A stretch of 64,000 nt of DNA from Bacteroidota bacterium (lineage in GTDB: Bacteria; Bacteroidota; Bacteroidia; AKYH767-A; OLB10), in NCBI GenBank assembly GCA_016713445.1, contig JADJPB010000001.1, positions 124,001 to 188,000 on the forward strand, written 5' to 3'. Of this stretch, positions 31,057-40,450 are shown one piece after another; the first letter of the stretch is position 1; the number at the start of each line of letters is the position of its first letter. Position numbers and translations under genes: made by a program. A model generated the notes under the pieces. It was not told the DNA's origin, ran no database searches, and worked only from the letters and a program-made list of their open reading frames with translations.

Positions 31057-33876
31057 CTATTTAATAATAATTACCTTAGTTACATCCAATATATTTCCGC
31101 CTTCATCTTTTCCAATGAGAAGTAGATTAGGATCACTTATCCTTTCGGGAAACAATACCTCAACTTTGTTTTCATTATCCGGCACATTTATCACGTCTAC
31201 TTCCTGCCCTTTTGTATTTAGAATTATATATACCTTATAGAAATCATTGGGTACAGTAATCCAGATGCATTGCTCGGTAGGATTAGGTTCTATTTTTGTT
31301 TTAGATACTGATGCTTTTTGTTCTGAATTTAAGATTCGCAATGTGCTTGTTTCGGTTGGCTTTCGCTCCGTAGAAGTTAAGGCGCTGGCGCTAAAAGTTG
31401 ACCTTCCCACACGGTAGGAATAAGAATGTACCAGTTGTATTAGATAAAGTGAATCTTCAACCAACAATGAATCCTCATTATTGACTTTGCAAATAGTTTC
31501 AAATATATACTTATCGTTTTCCTGAATCAAATTTGTATCTACTACTACGGCTAATAAGACCTCTGCAGAATCGTTACTTTGTCGGCTTAAATAATTTTCT
31601 ACATCATTTAAATATTCCGAAGTTGAATTGATAAAAGTAAAATACAAATCAGATAGCTGTGTATAAGACAATGGATTCATTGCCATAAAAGCTGAATCAT
31701 AGCGCATTAACCGAAACAATCGTTCCGCCATAATATAATGTTGGTCGGCATCTGTATTTTGTGAGTCTACGGCTAAAGATGATAAAAAACGATCCATTTC
31801 GTATTCTGTATTTTCTGCTAGATTACATTCAAGATTGTTGTGAGGATTGTTTCCGATCGGGCTTATTAAATTTGGTTTGTGAGGCCAAGGAGAAAAATTA
31901 TTTCCGGTTCCAAGGGTGCTTCCCCAATGAAACCAGACATCAATTGTAGGAGAGAATCCATCAACTTTATTATTATTTGTGGTTCCAAATGGAATCCAAA
32001 CATTGTCTTGTGCTTTACTTGCATTACCTTGGTTGCCTACTTTTGCGTTGAAATAAAAAACCCCTTTATCATAAGCAGAAAAAGTATTGTTTTCCAATGT
32101 AGACGGATCGCAATCTCCGTTTAATTTAAGGGAATAGCCTAAGTTTATAAGGTTGTTGCAACGTAATGTGTTTCGTAATCCCTGGTCAATTGAAATTCCT
32201 CGCAGCATATCATTTCTTCCTGCTGTAATTACTGTTTATTACATCATTTTCGATGATATTTAAATCGTCACAACCCCGGTTAAATACCGGTATGGGGGCC
32301 TGTTAAAGCGGTGGTAGTTGTAAAATTTAAATTAACATCATTGAAATTACAGCCCCGCTGGTATTATTTAAATGTATACCTATTCGCAAATTATTGACAT
32401 CATTGCTTATTATTCGAATTTCTTCGTTGTTAAATTGCTGTTGGTTTTGCAATGTAATGGCAGTATGACGAAGTTAGGATTGCCTACGGTAGGTTCAGGA
32501 TCGGTGAAATGGTTTCCAATATCCAGCTTTGAACCGATAAATATTGTACCCATAAATTCCGGTTTGAACATTATGAAACCGTTGTTTGTGATTTCAATAT
32601 CGGCGCCTGTAATTTCACATTCTAACATCAAAAAGTTTTGTCCAAGCTTGCCCCCAAAAATCGTTACTGAAATTTTGTATCTGCCACCATCTTTAATTAC
32701 TATAGAGTTGTTAACGTCATTAAAAACGTTTCCAGAATTTGGGATGGATATATCTCCAATGATTACATTCACATCATTGAGTAAGTCGCCCTCAGGCTAT
32801 AGATACCACCCACTTATTTTTTATTTAAATGTGGTTGATACATTTCACTAAACGTATTGCTAATTATTGTGGCGCTAGAGTTTATTAAATTAATTCCGAC
32901 TGCGCTATTTTTAAAAGTATTCCCATTTGAAACTTTCCCTATTTGTAGACCTCTATCCAACTGCATGAAATAGCGTATTGAGAATTTAAGAATCCTTTGT
33001 TTGAGAAGCCAATGGGCCAATTGCTGATGCTGTTAGAGTTAAAATTATTGCTATAAATATTATTTAATTTATAAGTAGTACCATTGTACGTAAAATTACC
33101 AACGCCCGCCTTAATGGTAGATGGATAATCGTGCAGGTTAACTGCAGTAAGGTTGTTAAAGAAATCGGTTGCCACAATAAGAAATTCTGCCTTATCGCTT
33201 AAGTCAATGGCCTTTTCGGCATTACTTATATAAGTTTCAACTGATCCATTTGGAATTGTTACTATCATTTGGTTTTGTCCAGATGCGGTCATTCTCTCCA
33301 TGTGTATACACTATTATTGCAAGTGATTATTTCCCAATTCAACATATTCTGATTTACTCCTGCAACTTTAGAAGCATATAAAGTTGCCAATTGATAATTG
33401 AAATCAGATGTTAATACATTCATTTGCCACATGGGCTTTGCATTCGAATGTGATAAACATTTGAGAAAAGTCTCTAACTTGTCATCAAACAAGTAATTTC
33501 CTGTGTTTACAGGGATTAATGGATTATAATTTTCAGGCAATAAAATTCCATTCCGTAAATCATGACTACTCAAAAACCAGCCTTTACGCCAATCCCAATA
33601 ATTACCCAGGGTTCCGCCTGGGTAGCGTAATACGCGCGCATTTAATTCTTGTAACCTCGTTAAAGGAGCTTGATTATTTAGAATATCATTCCAGCTTTGA
33701 TCCGCTTTCAAGGTATTTGCACCATTAAATCCAAAAATATCATCAGGAATAGGATGATTGATGGTGCCGAAATCAGGAGCAATTTGTGCCTTTAGCTCTA
33801 AGTTAGCAAAAACTAAGAAAACACTAAAAGCAATTAAAGAAGAGAATTTAAATCTCGAAATGAAGAATGTAAGCAT
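31057..33876 (-). CDS. Large secreted protein: glycosidase-like N-terminus, parallel beta-helix, sorting-like tail
   Basis: About 940 residues assembled from five frames. Start at 33876 gives signal 'MLTFFISRFKFSSLIAFSVF'. The N-part 'IPDDIFGFNGANTLK', 'ELNARVLRYPGGTLGNYWDW' and 'FLKCLSHSNAKPMWQMNVL' resembles the TIM-barrel start of Bacteroidota glycoside hydrolases. The barrel is not completed: it runs into beta-helix turns ('IYSNNFNSNSISNW', 'NTFKNSAVGINLINSSATII', 'NDVNNSIVIKDGGRYKI', 'LRNTLRCNNLINLGY'). The C-end 'TKIEPNPTEQCIWITVP' ... 'VTKVIIIK' looks like a type IX sorting domain. Breaks near 33300, 32940, 32800, 32410 and 32210. It may really be two genes; a carbohydrate-binding or hydrolysing role is inferred. 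Confidence 0.55.
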
Positions 33877-34020
33877 ACTAGTTAGTTTAGGTATGAATAT
33901 CAAAAGTAAGATAATATAAATAATAAACAAGAAAATATAGATTTTTTATTGATATATCTAATATTGCAAGTTATTCGATAATTTAACCTCGAAACTAATA
34001 GCAAAGCCAATCAAGATAAT

Positions 34021-34857
34021 TCAAGCCTTGATTGCTATCTGTCTAAAATTCTGAATTCTGAATTCTGATTCCGAAGCTATCCATCGGCCGCCCAAGGCTT
34101 GCCGACGGCGTTGGACCCAATTCTTCTTCTTCCTCTTCACCCTCTTCTCCGGATCTTCATGAAAGAAATATTTAAAATCTATTCCCAAGTAGTCTCCTCC
34201 TAATAAAGTTCTTCCAGTAGTGGTGGGAAGTTTATTAAAATCTCTTTCTGGATAATATTCTATCAATGTTCTATAGATATCACCTAATGATCTTAAATAA
34301 ACAAATCCTAAATAGAAATATCCCGATTTAGCAGTACGATATTCAATACCTAAATGTCCCATCACCCCAGCATTTACTTTCTGTCTCCTAGCACTGAACT
34401 GAATGAAGTAATCTTGATAGGTAGTAATATCAGAAGGAAAAATATTTAAGTTACCCCCTAATCCAGCATCCATCCATAAATTTTTATCAAGTTGGATAAA
34501 AACTAAAGCGGAAAGTGGAATTTCATAACCTACAATGGAAAAATTACTTTTTCCGGTGAAGGTGGTATCGGTAATGCTCATCGCATAATTTCGTTTTGTA
34601 TAGATGATCCCCGTCTCGAGTGAAAGTCGGTTCGTAATGCCGTGTCGAACTATTCCACCAAAGCTAACCCCCGAATTTTGATCCACTTTGTAGGTTGTAG
34701 TACTGTCACTAAATTCTAATGCTTTTGCTCCTAAAAACTGATTTGGGAATCCAGGACGAACAATAAGTCCAAACGTTGTTACATTTTTTTGTGCTAATGA
34801 TGATGTCCATCCAAAAAGTAATATAAAAATAATAAGAAGAGCACGTAATTTTTTCAT
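34021..34857 (-). CDS. Outer-membrane beta-barrel protein (PorT-like fold)
   Basis: Start chosen at 34857 for signal peptide 'MKKLRALLIIFILLFGWTSS'. About 230 residues of alternating strands follow ('SGVSFGGIVRHGITNRLSLE', 'LWMDAGLGGNLNIF', 'KVNAGVMGHLGIEYRT', 'GYFYLGFVYLRSLGDIYR'), closing with 'DYLGIDFKYFF', a typical last strand. This is the outer-membrane barrel type that includes PorT of the T9SS, but the family is broad. The final 45 residues (KRVKRKKKNWVQRRRQALGG and beyond) are not barrel-like. They run into a GC-rich hairpin and three AATTCTG heptads, so the true stop may be earlier and hidden by an indel. Confidence 0.7.
   Translation of the reverse strand: MKKLRALLIIFILLFGWTSSLAQKNVTTFGLIVRPGFPNQFLGAKALEFSDSTTTYKVDQNSGVSFGGIVRHGITNRLSLETGIIYTKRNYAMSITDTTFTGKSNFSIVGYEIPLSALVFIQLDKNLWMDAGLGGNLNIFPSDITTYQDYFIQFSARRQKVNAGVMGHLGIEYRTAKSGYFYLGFVYLRSLGDIYRTLIEYYPERDFNKLPTTTGRTLLGGDYLGIDFKYFFHEDPEKRVKRKKKNWVQRRRQALGGRWIASESEFRIQNFRQIAIKA
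34047..34067. repeat. AATTCTG heptad repeat
   Basis: Three perfect copies of the 7-mer AATTCTG inside the last codons of the barrel ORF. Just upstream at about 34083-34112 is a GC-rich hairpin (GCCGTCGGCAAGCC...GGGCGG on the minus strand) that resembles the dispersed core. Confidence 0.6.
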
Positions 34858-34874
34858 TCTTGTTTGTAGGATTT

Positions 34875-35462
34875 TTATGATTTTGAAAGTGTAAAAGTGA
34901 TTTTTCCAAACATGATTTCCGTTTCTACCAAAGTGCAAATTCCTTTGAAGTAGGAATAAAAACTGCTTTTTCCATTGGGTAATTTTAATTCATACCGATG
35001 TTCTCCTAAAGATTTTATTGAGAGCATTTGTCCAAAAGTATCTGACCAAACTTGAGTGATACCTACAGGCTCTTCAAAATACAATTTGCAAAGATTGTTG
35101 GTAATTCCTTTATTTAAAATTGTTTTTGTTTCTTTTTTCGTTTTAACTGTATATCCTGTTGCGTTTTTTTTAGTCTCGCTATTGGTCTGCTCTTTCCCGT
35201 TAGCAGTCTCGAGAGCGTTAGATAGGTGTAATATGTTTTTTTCGAAGATGGCCTCAATCTTATAAAACAAATCAATCTTTATCATTTTCTCGACTTTGAT
35301 TTTACTCTCCATCAAATACAATTCTTTACTCCCCTTAGTCTTTGATGCGTACATATCTCCCATATGTTCATTATCAAGTCGAACAAGGTAATGTAAGTTT
35401 TGAGCTTCACTCGTTAGAGCAACTCCTATCAATAGAAGTATAAATAAAATAGATCGTTTCAT
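34875..35462 (-). CDS. DUF6134-like exported protein
   Basis: Intact, 195 residues with signal peptide 'MKRSILFILLLIGVALTSEA'. The pattern 'NLHYLVRLDNEHMGDMYASK', 'KIKVEKMIKIDLFYKIEAIF', 'KLYFEEPVGITQVWSDTFG' and 'HRYELKLPNGKSSFYSYFKG' fits DUF6134 proteins of Bacteroidota, predicted to fold as a beta-sandwich in the periplasm. Function unknown. It sits 17 bases upstream of the barrel gene on the same strand, so the pair is probably cotranscribed. Confidence 0.65.
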   Translation of the reverse strand: MKRSILFILLLIGVALTSEAQNLHYLVRLDNEHMGDMYASKTKGSKELYLMESKIKVEKMIKIDLFYKIEAIFEKNILHLSNALETANGKEQTNSETKKNATGYTVKTKKETKTILNKGITNNLCKLYFEEPVGITQVWSDTFGQMLSIKSLGEHRYELKLPNGKSSFYSYFKGICTLVETEIMFGKITFTLSKS

Positions 35463-35467
35463 CTTAG

Positions 35468-35506
35468 TAAAAAGCCGTCGCGAGGCTTCGCGACGGCTTT
35501 TTTTAA
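35468..35506 (-). terminator. Terminator built on the 16-base core (copy D)
   Basis: A perfect stem AAAAAGCCGTCGCGA / TCGCGACGGCTTTTT with loop GGCT; the exact core occupies 35478-35493. Read on the minus strand it follows the hydrolase gene and ends in a T-run. The dispersed core here supplies the heart of a functional-looking terminator. Confidence 0.85.
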
Positions 35507-35517
35507 TAGTTTAATAA

Positions 35518-37067
35518 TTAACGAAAAATTACGCGACTTGTTGCTACACCACGGTCTAAATTTACACGAACAATATATACTCGGATTCAAGATTGTTTCT
35601 TTCTAAAACAACAGCAACTTGGTCAATTTGATCTTGGAAGTAAACTTGTTTTCCAAGCACATCAAACACGGTGATTGCACGAATTAACTCTTTCTTACTA
35701 GTGCTGATTGTCGTCCGATCATTCGCAGGATTAGGTAAGAAGCTGATTCCTGCTGATGAAATTGGATTTTCATTTAATCCAGTTGACAAATTAAGGCAAT
35801 ATACAATTCTTGGGTTCATATATCCCATAACGGTATCTATATACGCTAAAGCTTTTGCTTTTGACATGTCTGGATTCGTTAATATGGAATTATTATATAC
35901 CGTTTGACCTGCTCCATTGTAAGGTGGTGGAAGATTTGAAGCATAGGCTACAGTAGCAGTTGAATCATACCATTCCCAAGGTCCCGCTTGTTGTGCTGGA
36001 TTCGTATAGAATGGATATAAACCTTCAAATCCTTCATTCACAGTGTTCGCATAGGTAGTCAATGCATCCGTAAATCCTGCACTTGCAAAACAGTTATTGT
36101 TTCCGAATTCATTCGCCTTACGAACAGCTTCTCTACTTCCTCCTACTTGAACAACGAAATTTCCAGTTGTCGGCACAATTACATTTCCAACTGCGTAGGG
36201 TGCAAATGGATCACCAACTACATGAAATGCTACTGTAGGTGCATCACCTGGTTCTGTCCAAGAAGTATCTCCTAAAGCACCACCCATGTTAAATACAAAT
36301 TGAACATTACTTGGGTAACCTGGGGCATTGTTTGGATTATTAAGTTGTGGAATTCCTCCATAGCCTTCATAATCTCCTAGTACAGCTTGATTTACATAAG
36401 GCAGTCCAGCTGTAAATCCATAAGTTGCATCTGTTGTGTTAGCTATAAATTTAGGAAGTGCAATTTCTGCAGGATCATCTAGCGTAGAGTAGGCTAAAGC
36501 AATGTAGCCACCTGTTCCTACTCCACATAAAATAATTTTATTGGGGTCAATACCATAAGGATTTCCTCCTGTATCTGCAGTAGCTCTGAAATAACGAACG
36601 CAAGCTTTTGCATCTTGTAATCCGCGGTAAACTGCTTGTAACAATGTTCCAGTTCGAATGTCTTGCGCTGTTGTCCCTGTTGCAGAGGGATTCCATCCTA
36701 GGCGATAAGACATAGCCGCAGCAACATATCCACGTTTTGCAAATTGTGAACACATGGCAACTAATGTGCTATCTGTTTTTGACCCCGTAGGCTGCCCATT
36801 AATAACTGGAGGTAAAAAACTTCCTGTATGCATGATAATAATAAGCGGACGTTGTGCTAATGGATCAACCGCGCCGGAAGGAGTATATACATCCATTCTT
36901 AAAGGAACAAGAGTAGGTGTACCCGTTAGTACTTGCATATTGGTAGCGTATTGAATATTTGATGTTATTGCTGCATCAGGAAAGATTTCTGAAACATAAC
37001 GCTGGGCATTTAATTGAAGAGAAACCCCTGCAATTAATGCTGAAATTATTAGTAATGATTTTTTCAT
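35518..37067 (-). CDS. Secreted alpha/beta-hydrolase-like protein with T9SS domain, nucleophile missing
   Basis: About 515 residues, signal peptide 'MKKSLLIISALIAGVSLQLN'. The fold is esterase-like: 'RPLIIIMHTGSFLPPV', 'FAKRGYVAAAMSYRLGWNP', 'GLQDAKACVRYFRATADT' and 'KIILCGVGTGGYIALAYS'. At the nucleophile elbow the expected GxSxG is G-V-G-T-G-G, so Ser is replaced by Gly. The C-terminus has a type A sorting domain ('ISFLPNPANDRTTI'). A lost G near 35586 hides the usual ending; repaired it reads 'SGVYIVRVNLDRGVATSRVI' and stops at 35518. Secreted carboxylesterase family members with this change may bind rather than hydrolyse. Single-gene unit with its own terminator. Confidence 0.75.
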
Positions 37068-37291
37068 GCTTTTGGTTTTTATTGGGGTAAAGATAATTAA
37101 GTTAACTACTCTTTCGGCAGCCTTTCTTATGACATTTTATCATAATCTATATGCACATGGTTGATTTCTTGAAATTTTATCAAAGGAGCGGATTGTTCGT
37201 ATCTTCGTTTTTCAATTTTTCTCACTATGAAATCGTTAGGAATTGATTTTTTCGTTTAAAAATTGAAAATATTCCTCAACTTTGCTTTCAA

Positions 37292-38934
37292 ATGTCCCCA
37301 AAGTACTATTACTTCATTGGATTTATATTGTTGATAAACAGCTCATTGTATTCGCAATGTGTGACTACTTTTCCATTTGTTGAAGATTTTGAAGCAGGCC
37401 CTTCAGGATGGGTATCCGGAGGAACAAATAGCGATTGGGCATGGGGGACACCTTCAAAAATTCGAATAACAGGGGCGGGGAGTGGAAATTCGTGTTGGAT
37501 CTCTGGTGGATTATCAAATCTGACTTACAATGGAGGAGAAAAGCTTGGATTCAGAGTCCATGTTTTGATTTTACTTCGGTTCCTCGACCATTTGTGCAAT
37601 TCTTGATTTTTTGGGATACAGAACGTCAATACGATGGAGGTAATTTGCAATATTCAATAAATGCTGGATCCACCTGGCAAAATGTTGGATTTAATAGCAT
37701 CAATACGAATTGTAAGAGTGCTAATTGGTTTAATGCTCCAAACATCACGAATTTGAATGGACTTGCATCACCAACTACAGGATGGTCGGGAAGTACGGTG
37801 CCTACGAATGGATCTTGCCTTGGGGGGAATGGGAGTGGGCAATGGGTAACCGCTTCTTATTGTTTGTCGAATTTAGCCGGTGAATCCGAAGTGTTCTTCC
37901 GTTTTACTTTTTGTTCTGGAACATCTTGTAATAATTACGATGGAATTGCCATTGATAGTTTTTCGATATCCAATTTGCCTGAGCCATCATTGAGCTTTGA
38001 TTACGTTTGCGAGACCAATGATCGCGTTCGATTTACAGCTAACGGTGGCGATTGCCCGACAATACAATCCTGGAATTTTGGTGACCCCGCATCTCCTAAT
38101 AATACATCTTCTAGCTTTACAGATGTTCATACTTTTTCTTCTCCGGGAACGTATACTGTGACATTCACGTTGGATGAACCCTGTATTGGAAATTTGATTG
38201 CGAAACGAACAATATATATTCCTGATTTAAGTGCTGAAGTGTTTCCCCTGACCTGTAACAGTTCAGATGATGGAGCTATTCAACTAACGGTATCGCCTTA
38301 CCCCAATTTGCTATTGACTTGGAATACTTCTCCGATGCAAACTGGAGTATCATTGAGTAATTTACCAGTAGGTAACTATCAAGTTACCTTATCAGCTGAT
38401 TCCACGTGTACGCTGGTAGAAAGTTTTGAAGTTTTGGTAAATGGTGATGGCGGACCAAATCCTGCTTTACCTCTAGATGTATTGTTCTGTGGAGGCGATG
38501 TGATCGCTCTAAATCCTGGCGATTTCGATACTTATTTATGGTCTACAGGTAGTACTACGAATACATTGATGATATCCGATACGGGTTGGTATAGCGTTAC
38601 CGTTACTGATCTTTCTGGATGTACGGGGACTGATTCGGTATTCATTCGTGAAAGATGTTTTACCGGGATGTTTGTTCCTTCGTCTTTTTCTCCGAATGAT
38701 GATGGAATCAATGATTTTTTTCGATCTTATTCTGGAGATGTTTATGAATATTCATTGACGATATTTAATCTTTACGGTCAAGAATTATTTGTCTCAAATC
38801 ATCCAGAACAAGGATGGGATGGCACCCATGAAAATGAAGTTTGTCAAAATGGAATTTATACTTGGCAAATTAAGTATCAAGGTCCCGATTTGAAACGTAG
38901 AACGGTAAGAGGAGTGCTTAGTTTATTTCGATGA
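37292..38934 (+). CDS. Secreted adhesin-like protein with gliding-motility C-terminal domain
   Basis: About 545 residues, signal 'MSPKYYYFIGFILLINSSLY'. The N-half looks like a MAM/jelly-roll domain ('TFPFVEDFEAGPSGWVSGG', 'GNLQYSINAGSTWQNVG', 'GESEVFFRFTFCSGTSCNNY'). A PKD-type domain follows ('IQSWNFGDPASPNNTSS', 'FSSPGTYTVTFTLDE'), then an SprB-like repeat ('LTCNSSDDGAIQLTVSPYP'). It ends with the gliding-motility-associated C-terminal domain, a type B sorting signal ('PSSFSPNDDGINDFF', 'LTIFNLYGQELF', 'GWDGTHENEVCQNGIYTWQI'). One indel near 37540. Such proteins are surface adhesins in gliding Bacteroidota. Confidence 0.85.
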
Positions 38935-39122
38935 TTTCTGAATGGCTGGTTTCATTTTGATTATTTGTTCTTTTAATTAATGTCCAAAATACGTAAAAAT
39001 TTTATTTATTAATTTCATACCTTGTTGATATTTAATTAATTAATTTATTTACTGACTAAGGTCAATAAATAACTAGAGGTAATTCAGGAAAATATACTGG
39101 GTTGTCACTTATATTTGTATTC

Positions 39123-39488
39123 ATGCTAAGCCGTTTTTTAGCCCTTACATTGATGGTGGTGTTCCTGATGGGATCATTCACAAAATCGCTGTTGTTTTTA
39201 GATTATGAATTTCGTCAAGATTATTTTGCAAGTGTATTATGCGAGAAAAAGGACATTCCGGATAATATTTGTCATGGAATGTGTCACTTAAAGAAGGAGA
39301 TTAAGAAACAAGATGAAAGAGAAAACAAACAAGGTAAATCTGAATTGAAGTCTGAAATTAATGCGATTTCGATCTCATTTTGTAACCTACTCTTTTATAA
39401 TCACGGTGAAAAATTCCAATTTACTAATTATTTAGAAACTTTTACCGTATTTAGTTTGTTGAAAGACTTACGACCACCTATTGTTTAA
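39123..39488 (+). CDS. Small membrane-anchored Cys protein of the copper-associated cluster
   Basis: 122 residues from ATG at 39123 with N-terminal anchor 'MLSRFLALTLMVVFLMGSF'. A TTG start further upstream is open but gives a worse signal. The central motif 'VLCEKKDIPDNICHGMCHLK', with its C-x-G-x-C-x-L-K core, is characteristic of small Bacteroidota proteins found beside copper-handling genes; the Cys and His residues could bind a metal ion. After a charged linker it ends in a short conserved tail ('LKDLRPPIV'). It is first in the cluster ahead of mbnP. TATATTTG at 39110-39117 may be its -7 element, which would make the mRNA nearly leaderless. Confidence 0.6.
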   Translation: MLSRFLALTLMVVFLMGSFTKSLLFLDYEFRQDYFASVLCEKKDIPDNICHGMCHLKKEIKKQDERENKQGKSELKSEINAISISFCNLLFYNHGEKFQFTNYLETFTVFSLLKDLRPPIV

Positions 39489-39512
39489 GAGCATTGCAAC
39501 ATTTCTTTAATA

Positions 39513-39546
39513 CCGAATATTCTATTCATTTATGAATGGGTTTCGG
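39513..39546 (+). promoter_or_regulatory. Hairpin between the Cys-protein gene and mbnP
   Basis: CCGAA...TTCGG outer and ATTCAT-TT-ATGAAT inner stems. No T-run follows, so it is more likely an mRNA stability or processing element than a terminator. Confidence 0.4.
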
Positions 39547-39589
39547 CATGCACATATTATTATTCCTTAACAATAAAAAAAATTAAAAA

Positions 39590-40390
39590 ATGAATAAGTC
39601 AAAATTAGTACTTCTTGGATTAGCTATTCTCTCTATAAGTTTCGTCTCATGTAAAGATGATGACGATGAAGATAATCATGCAACTCATGTATCAGGTCCT
39701 GGTACCGTTACATTGGATATTTCAAATGTAGCGGGATTGGTTAATGTAGATGAGACTGGATCTACTTCTTATACGAATAGTTCTGGCGAGTCTTTTACGG
39801 TAAATAAGTTGAAATATTATATTTCAAATATTCGATTGTATAATGTAGATTCTTTGGTTTATACCATGCCGGAGAGCTATTTCTTGGTGGATGAGTCGAA
39901 TCAAACCACAACTCAATTAGCAATACCTGATGTCCCCGCAGGTGCATACACTAAGATTAAATTTTTAGTAGGTGTAGATTCCGCTAGAAATGTTAGTGGT
40001 GCACAAGTTGGAGCTTTAGATCAAGCAAATGCTATGTTTTGGACTTGGTCTTCTGGTTATATATTTTATAAATTGGAAGGTAAGTCTCCTGCTTCTACCC
40101 AACCTGATTCTTCGTTTGTATATCACATTGGAGGATTTAAAGACGGGAATAATACAAATGCTATACGTGAAGTGGAAATTGTATTTGCTGGAGATAGTCT
40201 CATTGTTGATGGTTCTCGTGAAGCAGAAATACATGTATTGGCGGATATATTAAAGGTGTTTTCAACGCCGAATGCAATTAGTATTGCCGCAATAAATACG
40301 CAAATGGCACCCGGTGGCAATGCACTTTTAATCGCGGATAATTACGCAAATATGTTTACCTTTGATCACATACATAATGATCCGCATTAA
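39590..40390 (+). CDS. mbnP: MbnP family copper-binding lipoprotein
   Basis: Intact, 266 residues; lipoprotein signal ending 'SISFVSCKDDDDED'. Family landmarks: 'TVNKLKYYISNIRLYNVDS', 'SYFLVDESNQT', 'YTKIKFLVGVD', 'DQANAMFWTWSSGYIFYKLE' and the final 'AANYANMFTFDH'-like tail (here DNYANMFTFDHIHND). In studied MbnP proteins a Trp is oxidised to kynurenine by the partner MbnH, creating a copper site; the conserved 'FWTWSSGY' block contains candidate Trp residues. It is followed by mbnH after a 15-bp hairpin. No methanobactin genes are nearby, so a general copper acquisition or sensing role is inferred. Confidence 0.85.
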   Translation: MNKSKLVLLGLAILSISFVSCKDDDDEDNHATHVSGPGTVTLDISNVAGLVNVDETGSTSYTNSSGESFTVNKLKYYISNIRLYNVDSLVYTMPESYFLVDESNQTTTQLAIPDVPAGAYTKIKFLVGVDSARNVSGAQVGALDQANAMFWTWSSGYIFYKLEGKSPASTQPDSSFVYHIGGFKDGNNTNAIREVEIVFAGDSLIVDGSREAEIHVLADILKVFSTPNAISIAAINTQMAPGGNALLIADNYANMFTFDHIHNDPH

Positions 40391-40405
40391 TCAATAGTTA
40401 CGTAA

Positions 40406-40439
40406 TAACCTGTACTCTTCATGGGAAGAGTACAGGTTA
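40406..40439 (+). promoter_or_regulatory. Perfect 15-bp hairpin between mbnP and mbnH
   Basis: TAACCTGTACTCTTC / GAAGAGTACAGGTTA with loop ATGG; ends 11 bases before the mbnH ATG. No T-run follows. It could protect the mbnP transcript end, lower mbnH expression or hide its ribosome site. Confidence 0.6.
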
Positions 40440-40450
40440 ATATTAGGCAA

